Assembly: GCF_000173075.1 (NCBI RefSeq)
Contig: NZ_ABVL01000004.1
Span: 434,001 to 498,000, forward strand
DNA length: 64,000 nucleotides
Direction of reading: 5' to 3'
DNA from: Chthoniobacter flavus Ellin428
GTDB taxonomy: Bacteria; Verrucomicrobiota; Verrucomicrobiia; Chthoniobacterales; Chthoniobacteraceae
Of the stretch, positions 38,865 to 50,101 are shown in pieces; the stretch's first letter is position 1, and every line of letters starts with the position of its first letter. Position numbers and translations under genes: made by a program. The notes below the pieces were generated by a model. It worked only from the letters and a program-made list of their open reading frames with translations, was not told the origin of the DNA and did no database searches.

Positions 38865-40667
38865 TTACGAGTCCGTATTCAGCGAACGATCGAGTGCATA
38901 GGCCGCGCTGATGAGACCGAGATGAGTGAAGGCTTGAGGGAAGTTACCCAGTTGTTCGCCCGTCATTCCGGTTTCTTCACCGAAAAGGCCGAGGTGATTG
39001 CCGTAGCCGAGCATCTTCTCGAAGACATACCGGGCCTGCTGCGGATCGCCGCCGCGGGCAAGACACTCCACATACCAGAAGGTGCACATATTGAAGGTGC
39101 CCTCGCGCGATGCTTCGGCAAAGGCCGTGCCGTCCCCGCGGTCGTAGCGATGGACGAGCGAATCGTCGACGAGCCGCTCGCGGATTAATTTCAACGTTGA
39201 TAGCCACTGCGGATCGGTTGGACCGATGAATTTGATCAACGGCATGAGCAGGGTGGAGGCGTCGACCGTGGTCGAGCCCGCGCGCTGCACGAAGGCCTGC
39301 AGATCCTTGTTCCAAAACGCCGTATGGACCTCTTTGAAGATGTGATCCCGCACCTCGATCCATTTCGCCAGGGGAGCTGGGAAGGAGCGGTGGCGCGCCA
39401 TGCGAATGCCGCGGTCCAGTGCCACCCAGCACATGAAACGGGAGTACAGAAATTTCTGCGCTCCTTCACGTGTTTCCCAGATGCCTTCGTCCGGCTCCTG
39501 CCAATGGTCGCAGACCCAATCGAGCAACGGGCACAAGCTGCGCCAGAGCGCGTGGCTGATCGGCTCACCCCATTTATCGTAGAGATAAATCGAGTCCATG
39601 AGCTCGCCGAGGATGTCGAGTTGGAGCTGATCGTAAGCACCATTGCCGATGCGCACCGGGCGTGCGCCGCCATAGCCCGAGAAATGGTCGAGTGTCTGCT
39701 CCGTGAGATCGTGCCGGCCATCGATACCGTACATGATTTGCAGCGACGCTCCCTCGGTGACTTCATGGCAGCGTTGCTCGACCCAGCGATTGAAAGCACC
39801 TGCTTCCTCGGTGTAGCCGAGTCGCATGAGGGCATAGATGGTGAACGCCGCGTCGCGAATCCAGGTGTAGCGATAGTCCCAATTGCGGCTGCCACCGGGA
39901 ACCTCCGGCAGGCCGAAAGTCGGCGCGGCCACGAGCGAGCCGTGGGGCTGGGAGACGAGGAGCTTCAAGGTCAACGCCGAGCGCATGACGATTTCCTGCC
40001 AGCGCCCCTTGTATTTGCAGTGGCCAATCCAGCGGCGCCAGTAGTTCAGCGTTTGCTTGAAGCTTTCCGAAACGAAATCGTGAGCATTGCACCCCTGACA
40101 CTGCGCGCCGTCCTCCAGGACGAAGGAGGCGTTTTCATTCACGTGCAAATGAAACTCCGCGATGGCGTCGCCGTTCTCCACTCTCAAGGGGACCGAGGAA
40201 TGCAGGCGCAGCACTGTGTGATCCGGGCCTTCCGAGGTGAAAATCACATCGTTGCCCTGCCGTTCGCAGCGGTGCTTCGAGCGCGCGTAGTTAAATCGCG
40301 GCGCGCACTCCATACGGAAGTTGATGTCGCCACGCACGCTCTTCACCCGGCGCACGAGATTGTGCGCATTCGTCGCTTCCTCCACGGGCATGAAATCGGA
40401 GATCTCCGCGACGCCTTCCGAGGAGAGAATCCGTGTCAGCAGCACATTCGAGTTCGGCAGATAGAGTTGCCGATGCTTGGAACCATTGAGTTCCGGAGAG
40501 ATGCGAAAGTGCCCCCCGCGTTCCTGGTCGAGCAGCGCGGCAAAGACGCTCGGTGAGTCAAAGCGCGGAAAGCAAAAGAAATCGACCGTACCATCGAGCG
40601 CCACCAGCGCGATGGTATGTAAATCCCCCACGATGCCATGGTTCTCGATCGGTTCGGGTTTGGCCAC
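38865..40667 (-). CDS. GH15 glucoamylase/trehalase-like enzyme
   Basis: A 600-residue cytoplasmic GH15 protein of the type annotated as glucoamylase or GH15 trehalase. N-terminal beta domain: ENHGIVGDLHTIALVALDGT, FFCFPRFDSPSVFAALLD. Alpha/alpha barrel: SRNWDYRYTWIRDAAFTIYAL (260-280). The likely general acid is E398 (DEGIWETREGAQKFLYSRFM) and the likely base E522 (ASREGTFNMCTFWYVE). No signal peptide, so it acts on intracellular glucans or trehalose, consistent with the treYZ/treS genes at the start of the window. It is convergent with the NAD operon and about 90 bp from the response-regulator gene on the same strand. Confidence 0.9.
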   Translation of the reverse strand: MAKPEPIENHGIVGDLHTIALVALDGTVDFFCFPRFDSPSVFAALLDQERGGHFRISPELNGSKHRQLYLPNSNVLLTRILSSEGVAEISDFMPVEEATNAHNLVRRVKSVRGDINFRMECAPRFNYARSKHRCERQGNDVIFTSEGPDHTVLRLHSSVPLRVENGDAIAEFHLHVNENASFVLEDGAQCQGCNAHDFVSESFKQTLNYWRRWIGHCKYKGRWQEIVMRSALTLKLLVSQPHGSLVAAPTFGLPEVPGGSRNWDYRYTWIRDAAFTIYALMRLGYTEEAGAFNRWVEQRCHEVTEGASLQIMYGIDGRHDLTEQTLDHFSGYGGARPVRIGNGAYDQLQLDILGELMDSIYLYDKWGEPISHALWRSLCPLLDWVCDHWQEPDEGIWETREGAQKFLYSRFMCWVALDRGIRMARHRSFPAPLAKWIEVRDHIFKEVHTAFWNKDLQAFVQRAGSTTVDASTLLMPLIKFIGPTDPQWLSTLKLIRERLVDDSLVHRYDRGDGTAFAEASREGTFNMCTFWYVECLARGGDPQQARYVFEKMLGYGNHLGLFGEETGMTGEQLGNFPQAFTHLGLISAAYALDRSLNTDS

Positions 40668-40758
40668 GGGAACGGTTGTTCATACGACGAATCGCATCCC
40701 ATTGGCCATCCGGCGGCATCTCTTTGCGGGAGAAGCGCCCACGGAGTTGGTCGTGATG

Positions 40759-41163
40759 TTACGCGACCTGTCGCTGCGTCGGCTGCGCGTATTTCGCCAG
40801 CACCAAGCGGAGGTGGTCTAGCAATTCCGCCGGTCGGAAAGGTTTCCCCAGAATGGCGTCAAAGAGCCAGGTCCGCACCACCGCGCCCGTGAATCCGGTG
40901 ATGAGCACGATCGGTGTTTTCGGCGCGACGCGGCGAATCTCCGCAGCCACCTCTTCGCCGTTCATTTCAGGCATCGAACGATCGAGGGTAACCAAATCCC
41001 ACTGCCCCTGTTGAAAAGTCTGCCAACCTTCACGTCCGGATTGGGCAGTGTGCACCTCGTAACCCGCGTGCTCGAGGATGCGTTTCAGTGTGAACAAGAT
41101 CGTCGGCTCGTCATCCACGACCAGTACTTTGAGACGTCCGCCATGTTCGGAATTCGTATTCAT
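40759..41163 (-). CDS. Single-domain response regulator (REC)
   Basis: A 134-residue receiver-domain protein without output domain. From ATG 41163: LKVLVVDDEPTILFTLKRIL, with the acidic pair DD, phospho-acceptor Asp in WDLVTLDRSMPEMNGEE, Thr in VLITGFTG and Lys in LGKPFRPAELL. The frame is open to 41328, but the upstream part is not conserved-looking. No histidine kinase is adjacent, so it is an orphan. Downstream on the same strand is the GH15 gene. Regulatory target unknown. Confidence 0.85.
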   Translation of the reverse strand: MNTNSEHGGRLKVLVVDDEPTILFTLKRILEHAGYEVHTAQSGREGWQTFQQGQWDLVTLDRSMPEMNGEEVAAEIRRVAPKTPIVLITGFTGAVVRTWLFDAILGKPFRPAELLDHLRLVLAKYAQPTQRQVA

Positions 41164-41435
41164 CAAGATCTGATTCGCAGCACAGCGCGCACCGGAGCTT
41201 CTCTTTATCCGTTTCTGGAAAGCATACTTTACGTGACGGCGCGTAACGCGATCTCTGAACCAGTGTGGCGAGGAAATTTTTAGTAATTCGTTTGATGTAT
41301 GACGGGGTTCGCGCCCATTGGTTTTCACGAATGAGAATTCGTTTTCAGTTGAGAAGGTTTGGTCGCCGTTCTTCCGACTGAATTTCCTACGACGATTGTT
41401 TCAATAATCGAATGGCGTTGTAGGTAGTGTTGAGT

Positions 41436-44003
41436 ATGAGTTCCTCCCCGGATTGCGGAAGACGTTGTGGCGCATGGTGTCTTGCGCTTTTCGTGAGTGT
41501 GGTGGGTTTGACCGCGCAGGCGGCGAGCCCGCGGTTCATGCCGTTTCTCGCGCGCGATGCGGTGGTCCGCGAATCCGCGGATAAAACCGCGATCCTCGAG
41601 GCGGGCCGCCCGGTCGCGATTATCGTGGGCAAGGATACGCCGGGCCCGCGGCAGGGAATTGAAAATGGGCAGATCCGCAAGGCCGCGGAAGTGCTCGCCG
41701 ATTATCTCCACAAGATATCCGGCGTGGACGCAACGGTTGTGGAATCTGCCCAAAAAGCTCCGGCGGGCGCGCATCGTATCTGGGTCGGCGCGGAAGCCGA
41801 TCCGCTGGAGGCATTTCCCGAACTGCGACGCGCGGATGTGCAGGGCTTTGTGATCACGACGAAACCGGCCGACGGTCAGGCCGAATTGCATCTCGTCGGC
41901 GCGTCCGGCGTGGGCACGCAAAACGCCGTGTGGTTTTTCCTCATGAACTATGCGGACGTTCGCAATGTGCTGCCCGGCACGATCGGCGAGATCGTTCCGC
42001 ATGCCGATCACCTGGATATCCCGCGCGATCTGTATTTGCTCAATCCCGCGCCGGATTACCTCCTGCGCACCTGGAGCGGCAATGCCGGCTTCAACACTGC
42101 AATGTGGCTGGCGGATACGCGCGACTCCGAGCGTCTGCAGTATCATCACAACTGTTACCAGATCTTCCCGCCCGGCGAGTTAGGCGCGACCCACCCGGAG
42201 TATTTCCCGGTGAAGGCGGGCAAACCTTACGTGCCGCCGAAGGACCAGACCGAAGGCTGGCAGCCGACGTTCTCCAATCCCGCCTCCGCGCAACGCGCTA
42301 TCGATTATGCCGGCGAGCTTTTTGCGAAACAGCCGAACCTCAAGTCGATGTCGCTTACGGTGAACGATGGCCTCGGTTATTCCGAAACGGACATGAAGCT
42401 CGGCAAGCTCCTGCCCGACGGCAACATCAGCATCGCCGATCCCTACGGGCGGTATGTGAATGCTGTGGCTGAAGGCATCGAGAAGCGCTGGCCGGGTAAA
42501 TACGTCGCCTTTCTGCCGTACAATCTTACCAAGTGGGCGCCGTCGTTTTCGCTGGCGGACAATGTGATCGTCTTTCTTTTCAAGGAACCGAACAAGGCCT
42601 ACGAGGAATGGCAGGGTAAGACGAAACACGTGGGGCTGTATCTGTGGCTCTACGGAATGGGTTACGTCATTCCGAACCATTGGCCGCATGCCATGCAGGA
42701 TGCGCTCCGTTGGACGCGCGAGCACGGTGGCGTGGCCTTCAAGGGCGAGGCCTATGCAGCGTGGATGAACGACGGGCCGAAGATGTGGGTGCTGAACAAT
42801 CTTCTCTGGAATACCGATCTCGATGTGGATGCGCTGCTCCGCGACTATTACGAGCACGCTTACGGCCGCGAGGCCGCGCCGGCGGTGGCGCGTTACTTTG
42901 CGCAGGCGGAGAAAATCTACGAGCGCCATCACACGCCGGAGGAGTATCACTTCACGGCGCTACGTCCCGGCGAAGAGCAATTCTCCGATGTGACGGCCGA
43001 GGATTTCCAGGCGATGCGCGCCGCTCTCGACGACGCCAAGCGGGTGGTCGTCGGCGATGGCAACCGCCAGCGCCTGGATTTGCTCGAGAGCACTTTCCAT
43101 TGGGCCGAACTCTACTGGCAACAGTACGCCGTGATGCAAGCCATGCTCCAGGCCCAGGTGCACAGCGACGCCGAGGCGACGAAGTTGCTCGACTCCTTTG
43201 CCGAGTTCCAGCGCCTCGGCGATCAAGCGGCTGAGCACTTCGAAAAGCAGATCAAGCCCCACGCTGAATTGTGCGTCTATGCGCCGGCGCCCGATCGGAT
43301 CGATTTCCGCGCGGATGCGCAGTTCAAATGGGCTCAACTCGATGCGGCCCGCGACGCTGCCTGCGCCGCCATCTCCAAACATCTCGTTGAGGATAACCAC
43401 CTGTCACCCCAGGACGCCGCGGCCTGGTGGGATCGTCTCGGCCACGAGCGTGCCGAAGTGCGGCCCTACGCGCAGACCCAGCGCCTCGCCTTGCTGCATC
43501 CAGGCGCCGCGCTCAAGAATTTGCTCACCAATGGCTCTTTCGAGGAGCCGCCCGCCACGGTGGCCGATGGCAAACCGCAGGTCGCCCGCGATTGGCCGAT
43601 CTATCAAAGCCGCATGGTGAACGCGACCGTAACGCTGGATCACCATATTCACCACGGCGGCAATGCGAGCCTCACCGCGCACGGCCTCACCGACGCTTCC
43701 GGCACCCATCGTTTTATAACCGCGCAAAATCACGCGCGCTATCGCCTTACTTTTTGGTATCGCACCTCGCCGGAGACACAGCAGATCCAGTCCGTCGTTT
43801 TCCTCAACAAGCCCGTCACCACGCACTACCCGCCGGTCGATGAATGGACGCGCGTCCAGCAGGACTTCATTCTCGACAAGCCCGGCGGCGACACCACGAC
43901 CTTCGCGCTCAATCTTACCCTGCGTCATGGCGGCTCGGAAAAGAGCCAGGCGTGGTTTGATGACGTGAAGCTCGAGCTCCTCGCACCGGAAGGCGCGGAG
44001 TAA
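41436..44003 (+). CDS. Secreted DUF4838 protein (glycoside-hydrolase-like)
   Basis: An 855-residue exported protein. Signal peptide at about residues 1-30 (CLALFVSVVGLTAQA). Then a GH20-type N-terminal domain (IRKAAEVLADYLHKISGVDATVV, HRIWVGAEADPL), a DUF4838 barrel-like core (YLLRTWSGNAGFNTAMWLAD, LSLTVNDG-type region near 310, WLYGMGYVIPNHWPHAMQ) and a C-terminal beta-sandwich resembling a carbohydrate-binding module (LTNGSFEEPPATVAD, HARYRLTFWYRTS). DUF4838 proteins occur with polysaccharide-degrading genes in Verrucomicrobia and Bacteroidetes; the reaction is not established. ATG 41436 is preferred to GTG 41427. Divergent from the response regulator. Confidence 0.85.
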   Translation: MSSSPDCGRRCGAWCLALFVSVVGLTAQAASPRFMPFLARDAVVRESADKTAILEAGRPVAIIVGKDTPGPRQGIENGQIRKAAEVLADYLHKISGVDATVVESAQKAPAGAHRIWVGAEADPLEAFPELRRADVQGFVITTKPADGQAELHLVGASGVGTQNAVWFFLMNYADVRNVLPGTIGEIVPHADHLDIPRDLYLLNPAPDYLLRTWSGNAGFNTAMWLADTRDSERLQYHHNCYQIFPPGELGATHPEYFPVKAGKPYVPPKDQTEGWQPTFSNPASAQRAIDYAGELFAKQPNLKSMSLTVNDGLGYSETDMKLGKLLPDGNISIADPYGRYVNAVAEGIEKRWPGKYVAFLPYNLTKWAPSFSLADNVIVFLFKEPNKAYEEWQGKTKHVGLYLWLYGMGYVIPNHWPHAMQDALRWTREHGGVAFKGEAYAAWMNDGPKMWVLNNLLWNTDLDVDALLRDYYEHAYGREAAPAVARYFAQAEKIYERHHTPEEYHFTALRPGEEQFSDVTAEDFQAMRAALDDAKRVVVGDGNRQRLDLLESTFHWAELYWQQYAVMQAMLQAQVHSDAEATKLLDSFAEFQRLGDQAAEHFEKQIKPHAELCVYAPAPDRIDFRADAQFKWAQLDAARDAACAAISKHLVEDNHLSPQDAAAWWDRLGHERAEVRPYAQTQRLALLHPGAALKNLLTNGSFEEPPATVADGKPQVARDWPIYQSRMVNATVTLDHHIHHGGNASLTAHGLTDASGTHRFITAQNHARYRLTFWYRTSPETQQIQSVVFLNKPVTTHYPPVDEWTRVQQDFILDKPGGDTTTFALNLTLRHGGSEKSQAWFDDVKLELLAPEGAE

Positions 44004-44323
44004 CTCGATGTCGGGGGGAGATTACCCGCGAAGTGATTCCGTCTGTGCGCGTAGTCTCTCGGTTTAATGGAAATATAACTCGGCGAACCGAGTCTGTTGT
44101 ATCGCTGCTTTGGTTCGCTACAAAGCCATCGCGATGTAGCGAAAAAACTGGTCCGAGAAAGCTCCGGATTCTCACAAAGATTCGTCGCAGGAGCTGGTTT
44201 CCTGGCTAACGTTCGCGCCCGTCTAAATACGGACATCGCTGCGATTTCCTCTGGGGGCTTTGACGCTCCGCGGGTGGAGCCTGGCATCCATGCGCCGTTT
44301 TTTTCCGACTCATCGACCCCTCC
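44004..44323. other. 320-bp gap with two palindromes upstream of the autotransporter-repeat gene
   Basis: No gene is seen. Two perfect inverted repeats occur: ACTCGG-CGAA-CCGAGT (44078-44093) and TTCGCTACA-N12-TGTAGCGAA (44114-44143). They lie 180-245 bp before the next ATG and could be operators or mRNA-leader structures. No convincing -10/-35 pair was identified. Confidence 0.45.
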
Positions 44324-47300
44324 ATGCCCTCTGATTTTCCCGCCGCACGCGTTTCACATCGTCCCTTTTCCAAAAAGAATCTTCGGCGTTCATCCGCTGA
44401 ACATGTGCTGACTCCCTGGTTGGTGCGTCGTCTGTCGTCCTGGTTGATCTTATCCACCGTCCTCACGGTCGGTGTCGCGCAGATCGCTCAAGCAGCGACC
44501 CGCACTTTCGACGGTGGCACGACTGGAACGGGCAACGCGCTCGATACCGCGACGAACTGGGTTGGCGATACGCTGCCGGGCTCCGCCGACGAGGCGCTCC
44601 TCGACAACAGCGTCATTACCCTGCCGAGTACGTTTTCGGTGGGGGCAAACCTCACCTTTGGCGATTTGATTTGGAATGCCAATAGCACCGCTTCCATTGC
44701 CGCCAGCGGGTCGTCAAATCGCGTCATCACCCTGAGCGAGGGCGGTGGCGGTACGGCCGCGGTGGCAGCTGGGGGAGCGGCCACCGACGTACTGGTGATG
44801 GGGAGTTCCGCGACAAGCAACACGCTGACCATCGGTGGGGGCAGTGGTACTGGTCAACTTTCCATCTCGATCACCAAGGCGGGTAACATCGATGTGGTGA
44901 GCGCGGGAGCAACATTGACCCTCACCGCCGCCGTCTCCGGAGCGGTGGGATTGACCAAGACCGGCTTGGGCACGCTTGTGCTTGCGGGCGTCAACACCTT
45001 CGGCGGCACGGCGAACAATTTTACGATCAGCACGGGCACCGTGCAGATGTCTGGCGCCGGCACGCTGGGGTCGCAATTCACCGACCTGGTGGTCAATGCC
45101 AACCTCGATCTCAACGGCACGACCCAGAATGTCGATGCCCTTTCCGGCAACAGCGCCGGCAGCATTTACAACAACGCCAACGGCACGGCTGCCACGCTCA
45201 CCATCGGCAACGACAACGGCGGAGGCACTTTCAGCGGCGTCATTTCCGATAATACCAACAGCGGCACCGGTACGCTGGCGCTCACGAAGATCGGAACGGC
45301 AACGGAGACGATCAATTCCACGCAGACCTATTCCGGCGCGACGACGATCAATGTCGGCTACATCGGCAATATCAGCGGCGCGGGGAGCCTTTCGCTGTCG
45401 AACAACACGGGGCGGTTGCTCAATTCGGATGTGACGGTCAATGGCGCGACCTTTGCGGTGACGAGCAACGCGGCGGGCACGATCACCCGCGCGAAGAGTC
45501 TCACGCTGAACGACGCGACCTTCAACATTACCGGTAACAGCGCTGGCAACGCGGTCGAGTCGGTTACGAATGCGCTCACTCTGGGTGGTGGACGCTCCAC
45601 CGTGACCCTGGCGCCCAATTCCGCACGCAATGTGCAATTCACCGCCGCCAGTCTGGCGCGCAGCCCGGGGGCGACAATCCTCGTCCGTGGAACGAGTTTC
45701 GGCGTGAACTCCATCGCCAGCACGACGATCAACGCGGGGAATATCACTTTCACCACAGCGCCGACGCTGAGCGGCAGCGGGTCTGTCGGCACGCCGACGG
45801 TCGGAATCATCCCCTGGGCTTACGGCGATAACAGCAACAGCGGCACCGGCACGGATTTCCTCACTTACGACAGCACGAATGGCCTGCGACGCCTGACCAG
45901 CAGCGAATACGTCACGACCTTTGCCAATGGCAACAGCTCGCTGGTGAATGCGAAGATCACCAACGTCATTGGCGCGATCAATGGCGCAACGTCACTAAAC
46001 TCCCTCACGCTTGGCACGCTCGGCCGCATCAATGGTACCGGCACGCTCAGTATCAGCAGCGGCGGCATTCTCGCCCTGGATAACGTCAGCATCGGTACGA
46101 TCGAGGCGGGGACCGTGGATTTCGGCACGGCCGACGGCATTCTTTTGCCAATCGCGGGCAAGACGCTCAGCATTGGCAGCGCTATCACTGGCAGTGGCGG
46201 CCTCACCGCGGGTGGTGCGGGCACCGCGGTGCTCACCGGCGTGAATAGCTACAGCGGTGGCACGAACCTTTCCGGTGGGGTCCTCAATATCAATGGCGAC
46301 GCAGCGCTCGGCGCGGTCCCCGGTGCTCCGGCGACGAATCTCACCTTTAGCGGCGGCACTCTCCAGGCCAGCGCGGTCAGCGTGGCGCTCAGCAGTAATC
46401 GTAACGTCGCCACCACCGTGGCCAATGTGAATGCGGGCTTCGACACCAATGGCAACAGCATGTCCGTGGCCGGCAGTATTAATGGCATCGGCGGCATCAA
46501 TAAGCTCGGAAATGGCGTTCTCACCCTCCAGCGGGACGAATGGCTATACCGGCCAGACTTTCGCCCACGCGCGGAACGTTGAATGTTACCGGTTCGCTCA
46601 CCAGCACGAGCAGCCTCGTTCTCGTCGGCGGCGGTGTCACGCTCGACTTCTCGGGCGCGAATGCACCGGCGACGAATATCGTCAACAGTGCCGCCAGCCT
46701 GGCTCTCAACATCGGCGCCACCAGTCAAGCCGGCGTCAATACCCTCACCATTCAGGGCAAGGACAACGCGGGCAGCGCGCAGACTTTCAGCAGCACGACT
46801 TTCGCGAACTTCGCCTCGCACATCAATCTCACCCCGGGCGCGGGCACGGGGACCCTGACGGTCAATCTCGGTCCCATCCTGCGCGCCACTCCCACGACGA
46901 ATGCGACGACCGCGTCCAACCCCGTGGGCGCCACGCTGGACATCACCATCCCCACTGGCGTGACGGTTACGGGTAGCGCTAGCACGACGAATAACATGAT
47001 CGTGGGCGTGACCGTAAATGGAAATACTTGGGCGACCGTTTCCAGCGGTAAGATTGTGGGTTACACAGCCTACAGCTCCAGCTTCAGCACGTCGGGCGCC
47101 AACCTGGATGTCACGACCAGTGGCACTCTTACCGCCGATGCGGGTACGCTGCGCTTCAATACGGCGGCAGCGAACACGGTGACGCTGGGCGGCACGAATG
47201 GAGTGCGCGATCTCGGTGGTGGTGGCGTGCTCGTTACCAGCGCAGTCGGGACGAATCTCTCGACCATCACCGGAGGCGTCCTGCAGGGACTTGGCCGCCG

Positions 47301-50013
47301 CGACATCATCTTCATCCAAAACAACACCGCCGGGGATCTGGAGGTCGATTCCGTCATCACCGACAATGGCGGCCTTGGCAACGAAGGTATCACCAAGAGC
47401 GGCGCCGGGCGTCTCATCCTCACGGCGAGCAATTCGAACAATGGCCCGACGGTGATCAACGAAGGCACTATCGTGGTGACGGGTAACTATGTCCCTTCGG
47501 TGAGCCTGACGGGAAGCATGGCTAGTGGCAGCAACCAGATTACCGGTATTGCCGACACCTCCGCTCTCTTCATCGGAGAGAAGGTCACCTCCAGCGTGAC
47601 GAACAGTTCGACCGTGATACGACCTGGGGTGGTGACCGCGATTGATTCGGTTAACGGAACCGTGACCTTGTCGAGCAACGGCACTGGCGCTCTGGCCGGT
47701 GGCACCTTCTCCTTTTCGGGTGGGAGTGGCCTGGGCGCGGCCACCAGCGGAAACACCGTTTCCGTGGCCCAAGGCGCGACCTTGCAAATCGGTAATGGGA
47801 CCGCGAACGGAAACTTGTTCCTCAACCAAGTCATCAGCAGCAGCGGCTCGGTGATCTTCGATCGCTCGGATGCCTTCTCCTACGGCAATGTCATCTCCGG
47901 CACCGGTTCGGTGACCCAGGAAGGCAGCGGCCCGCTGACTTTGACCGCCACCAATACTTACACCGGTGCAACTGTCGTCGGGCCGAACAGCACCTTGATC
48001 GCGGGCAGCACCGGCGCGTTCGGTGCCAATTCAGCGGCGAACGTGGCTGCCACCGGCACCCTGGAGTTCAACGGCAAGAGCATGACGCTCGGCTCCCTGA
48101 CCGGCGGCGGCAACATCGAGAACGATAACGCTACCACGGCGATCACCCTCACCATCGGGAGCGACAATATCTCGACCAATTTCAGTGGCGCCTTGAACGA
48201 TGGTGCGGGCAGCAGTGCGATGGCGGTGACGAAGATCGGCACCGGCACGCAGACGCTCTCCGGCACAAATACCTTTACCGGGAACTTTTTGGTCAATGGC
48301 GGGACGGCGAATATCTCCGGTGCTCTGGCCGCGCCGCTCTTTGCCGGTGGCGGGGCGAGCGTCACAGGTATCGTGAACATTCTGCCGGGCGCATCGATCA
48401 ATGCGAACGTGACCAGCTTGCTTCCCAGCATCGGCGTCGCCACGGGCACATCGAGCACGGGCGCCATCTACCAATCTGGCGGCGATGTCACTTTCAATGC
48501 CGAATTCATTCTCGCGAGTAATACGAACGCCTACGGCTTCTACGATATGAGTGGCGGCACGCTCAGCGCTCCCTCGAACTCGACTGTCGGTCCTAATGAA
48601 CGCTTTCGCTTGGGTGGCGCCTCAAACAATTCGTTCGCGGTATTCTACCAGTCCGGCGGCACCATTACCCTGCCGACCACCGGTTCGGCGAATTTCGAGG
48701 TGGGTGGAAATGCCGGTGGCCCTGTAACCGGCGCGGTGGGCGTGGGTTATTTCACCGGCGGCTCACTGGTCACTGGTCTGGCGAATCACATCGGCGTCGA
48801 CGGCAGCACGGGGGCGATTCGCGGTGAAGAAACCATCGCCGGCACGGCGCAGGTCACGGTCAATGGCGTGGCGACTCTCGGCCAGACGGCGGGCGACGTC
48901 GGCATCCTGAACCTCATCGGCGGCACCTATAGCGTAAAGCAGATTGTCAAGGGGACGAACGGCACCGGTTGGGTAAACTTCAATGGCGGCACTTTGAAGG
49001 CGGCCAGTGGGGCGAACAGCGGCTCCTTCTTCAATGGACTCAGCAGCGTCAACGTCTTCTCCGGCGGCGGCACGATCGATACCAACGGACAGGCCATCAC
49101 GATCGGGCAGCCGTTGCTCGCTCCCAATGGAAGTGGCGTGACGACGATCCCGGTCAGCTATGGCGGTGTTGGCTACATCGGTGCGCCATATATCTCGATC
49201 ACCGGTGGCGGTGGCACGGGCGCGACGGCGGTGGCGAACATGGTCGATGATGGCTCCGGTAATGGCACCTTCAAGATCGCCAGCATCACCATTACCAATC
49301 CCGGCGTCGGTTACACTGGTGCTCCGACGGTGGCGGTGAATGGCGGCGGCGGCAGCGGCGCGATTCTCGGCACGCCGGTCACCACGGTCAATACCTCCGG
49401 TGGCATCACCAAGCAGGGTGCCGGCACGCTCACTTTGAACGGCAACAATACTTATACGGGGATAACTCAGGTGACGCAGGGGACACTGCTCGTCACGGGT
49501 TCGCTCACCGGCAGTGTGGACGCGAAGAACGGCACCGCCATCGGCGGCACTGGAACGATCTTCGGAGCGACGATCGAAAGCGGCGCCACCCTGCTGGGCG
49601 GCAATGGAACTACCGCGACGGGCACGCTCACCTCTTCCAGCGATGTCTCGCTGGCCAGTAATTCGATCATCCAACTCACGCTCGGAGGTTCCGGCGCGCA
49701 TTCCTCCCTGGCCCGCACCGGCGGTAACTGGGTCTTCGACAGCAACCAGGAATTCAGCTTCACCCTCGCAGGCGCCAACACCGGGACTTACGATAACATC
49801 ATCACCGGGCTGACTGGCACCGAAGCCGGTCTGAGTAACATCGCCAACTGGACCATTGTGACGCCCGGTGTGGTGGGCACCTTCAGCCTGGACGCCTCGG
49901 ACAATGTCGATCTCACGATCAGCGCGATTCCCGAGCCGAGCGCCTTCGTCAGCCTCCTCGCGAGCTTTGGTACACTGGCCGGCATGCAACGCCTGCGCCG
50001 CCGCCGGTCGTAA
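44324..50013 (+). CDS. Giant autotransporter-type beta-strand-repeat protein with PEP-CTERM tail, reading frame interrupted
   Basis: About 1,890 residues of exported beta-helix protein. A long signal region (RRLSSWLILSTVLTVGVAQIAQAA) is followed by many autotransporter-associated beta-strand repeats, for example LTKIGTATETINSTQTYSGA, TAVLTGVNSYSGGT, VTKIGTGTQTLSGTNTFTG and ITKQGAGTLTLNGNNTYTG. It ends with a PEP-CTERM sorting signal: IPEPSAF, hydrophobic stretch, RLRRRRS. Two single-base changes within 45 bp break the frame: an extra C at about 46529 (LTL, then SGTNGYTGQTFAHA one frame over) and an extra base at about 46571 (then GTLNVTG in the third frame). Restored, the repeat is canonical, pointing to sequence error or recent decay. 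No exosortase gene is nearby. A terminator follows. Confidence 0.85.
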
Positions 50014-50043
50014 TCGGGCTCACATGGATTGGAGAAATAATGG

Positions 50044-50065
50044 AAGCGGCATCCTGCCGCTTTTT
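50044..50065 (+). terminator. Rho-independent terminator after the autotransporter-repeat gene
   Basis: AAGCGGCA-TCC-TGCCGCTT forms a perfect 8-bp stem followed by TTT, 31 bp after the stop codon. A near-copy in inverted orientation (CGGCAGGAAGCCGCTG, 50076-50091) lies just beyond, so it may also stop transcription coming from the other side. Confidence 0.75.
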
Positions 50066-50101
50066 GGACGATCAACGGCAGGAAGCCGCTGCCACACATT
50101 C

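Noticed and set aside
46249..47829. 526-residue minus-strand frame across the autotransporter gene
   Set aside because: Shadow of a Gly/Thr/Ser-rich repeat gene; it also spans the interrupted region without any homology of its own.
44324..50013. Repetitive sequence considered as a CRISPR or tandem DNA repeat array
   Set aside because: The repeats are degenerate protein-level beta-strand repeats of varying length, with no constant DNA repeat-spacer pattern.
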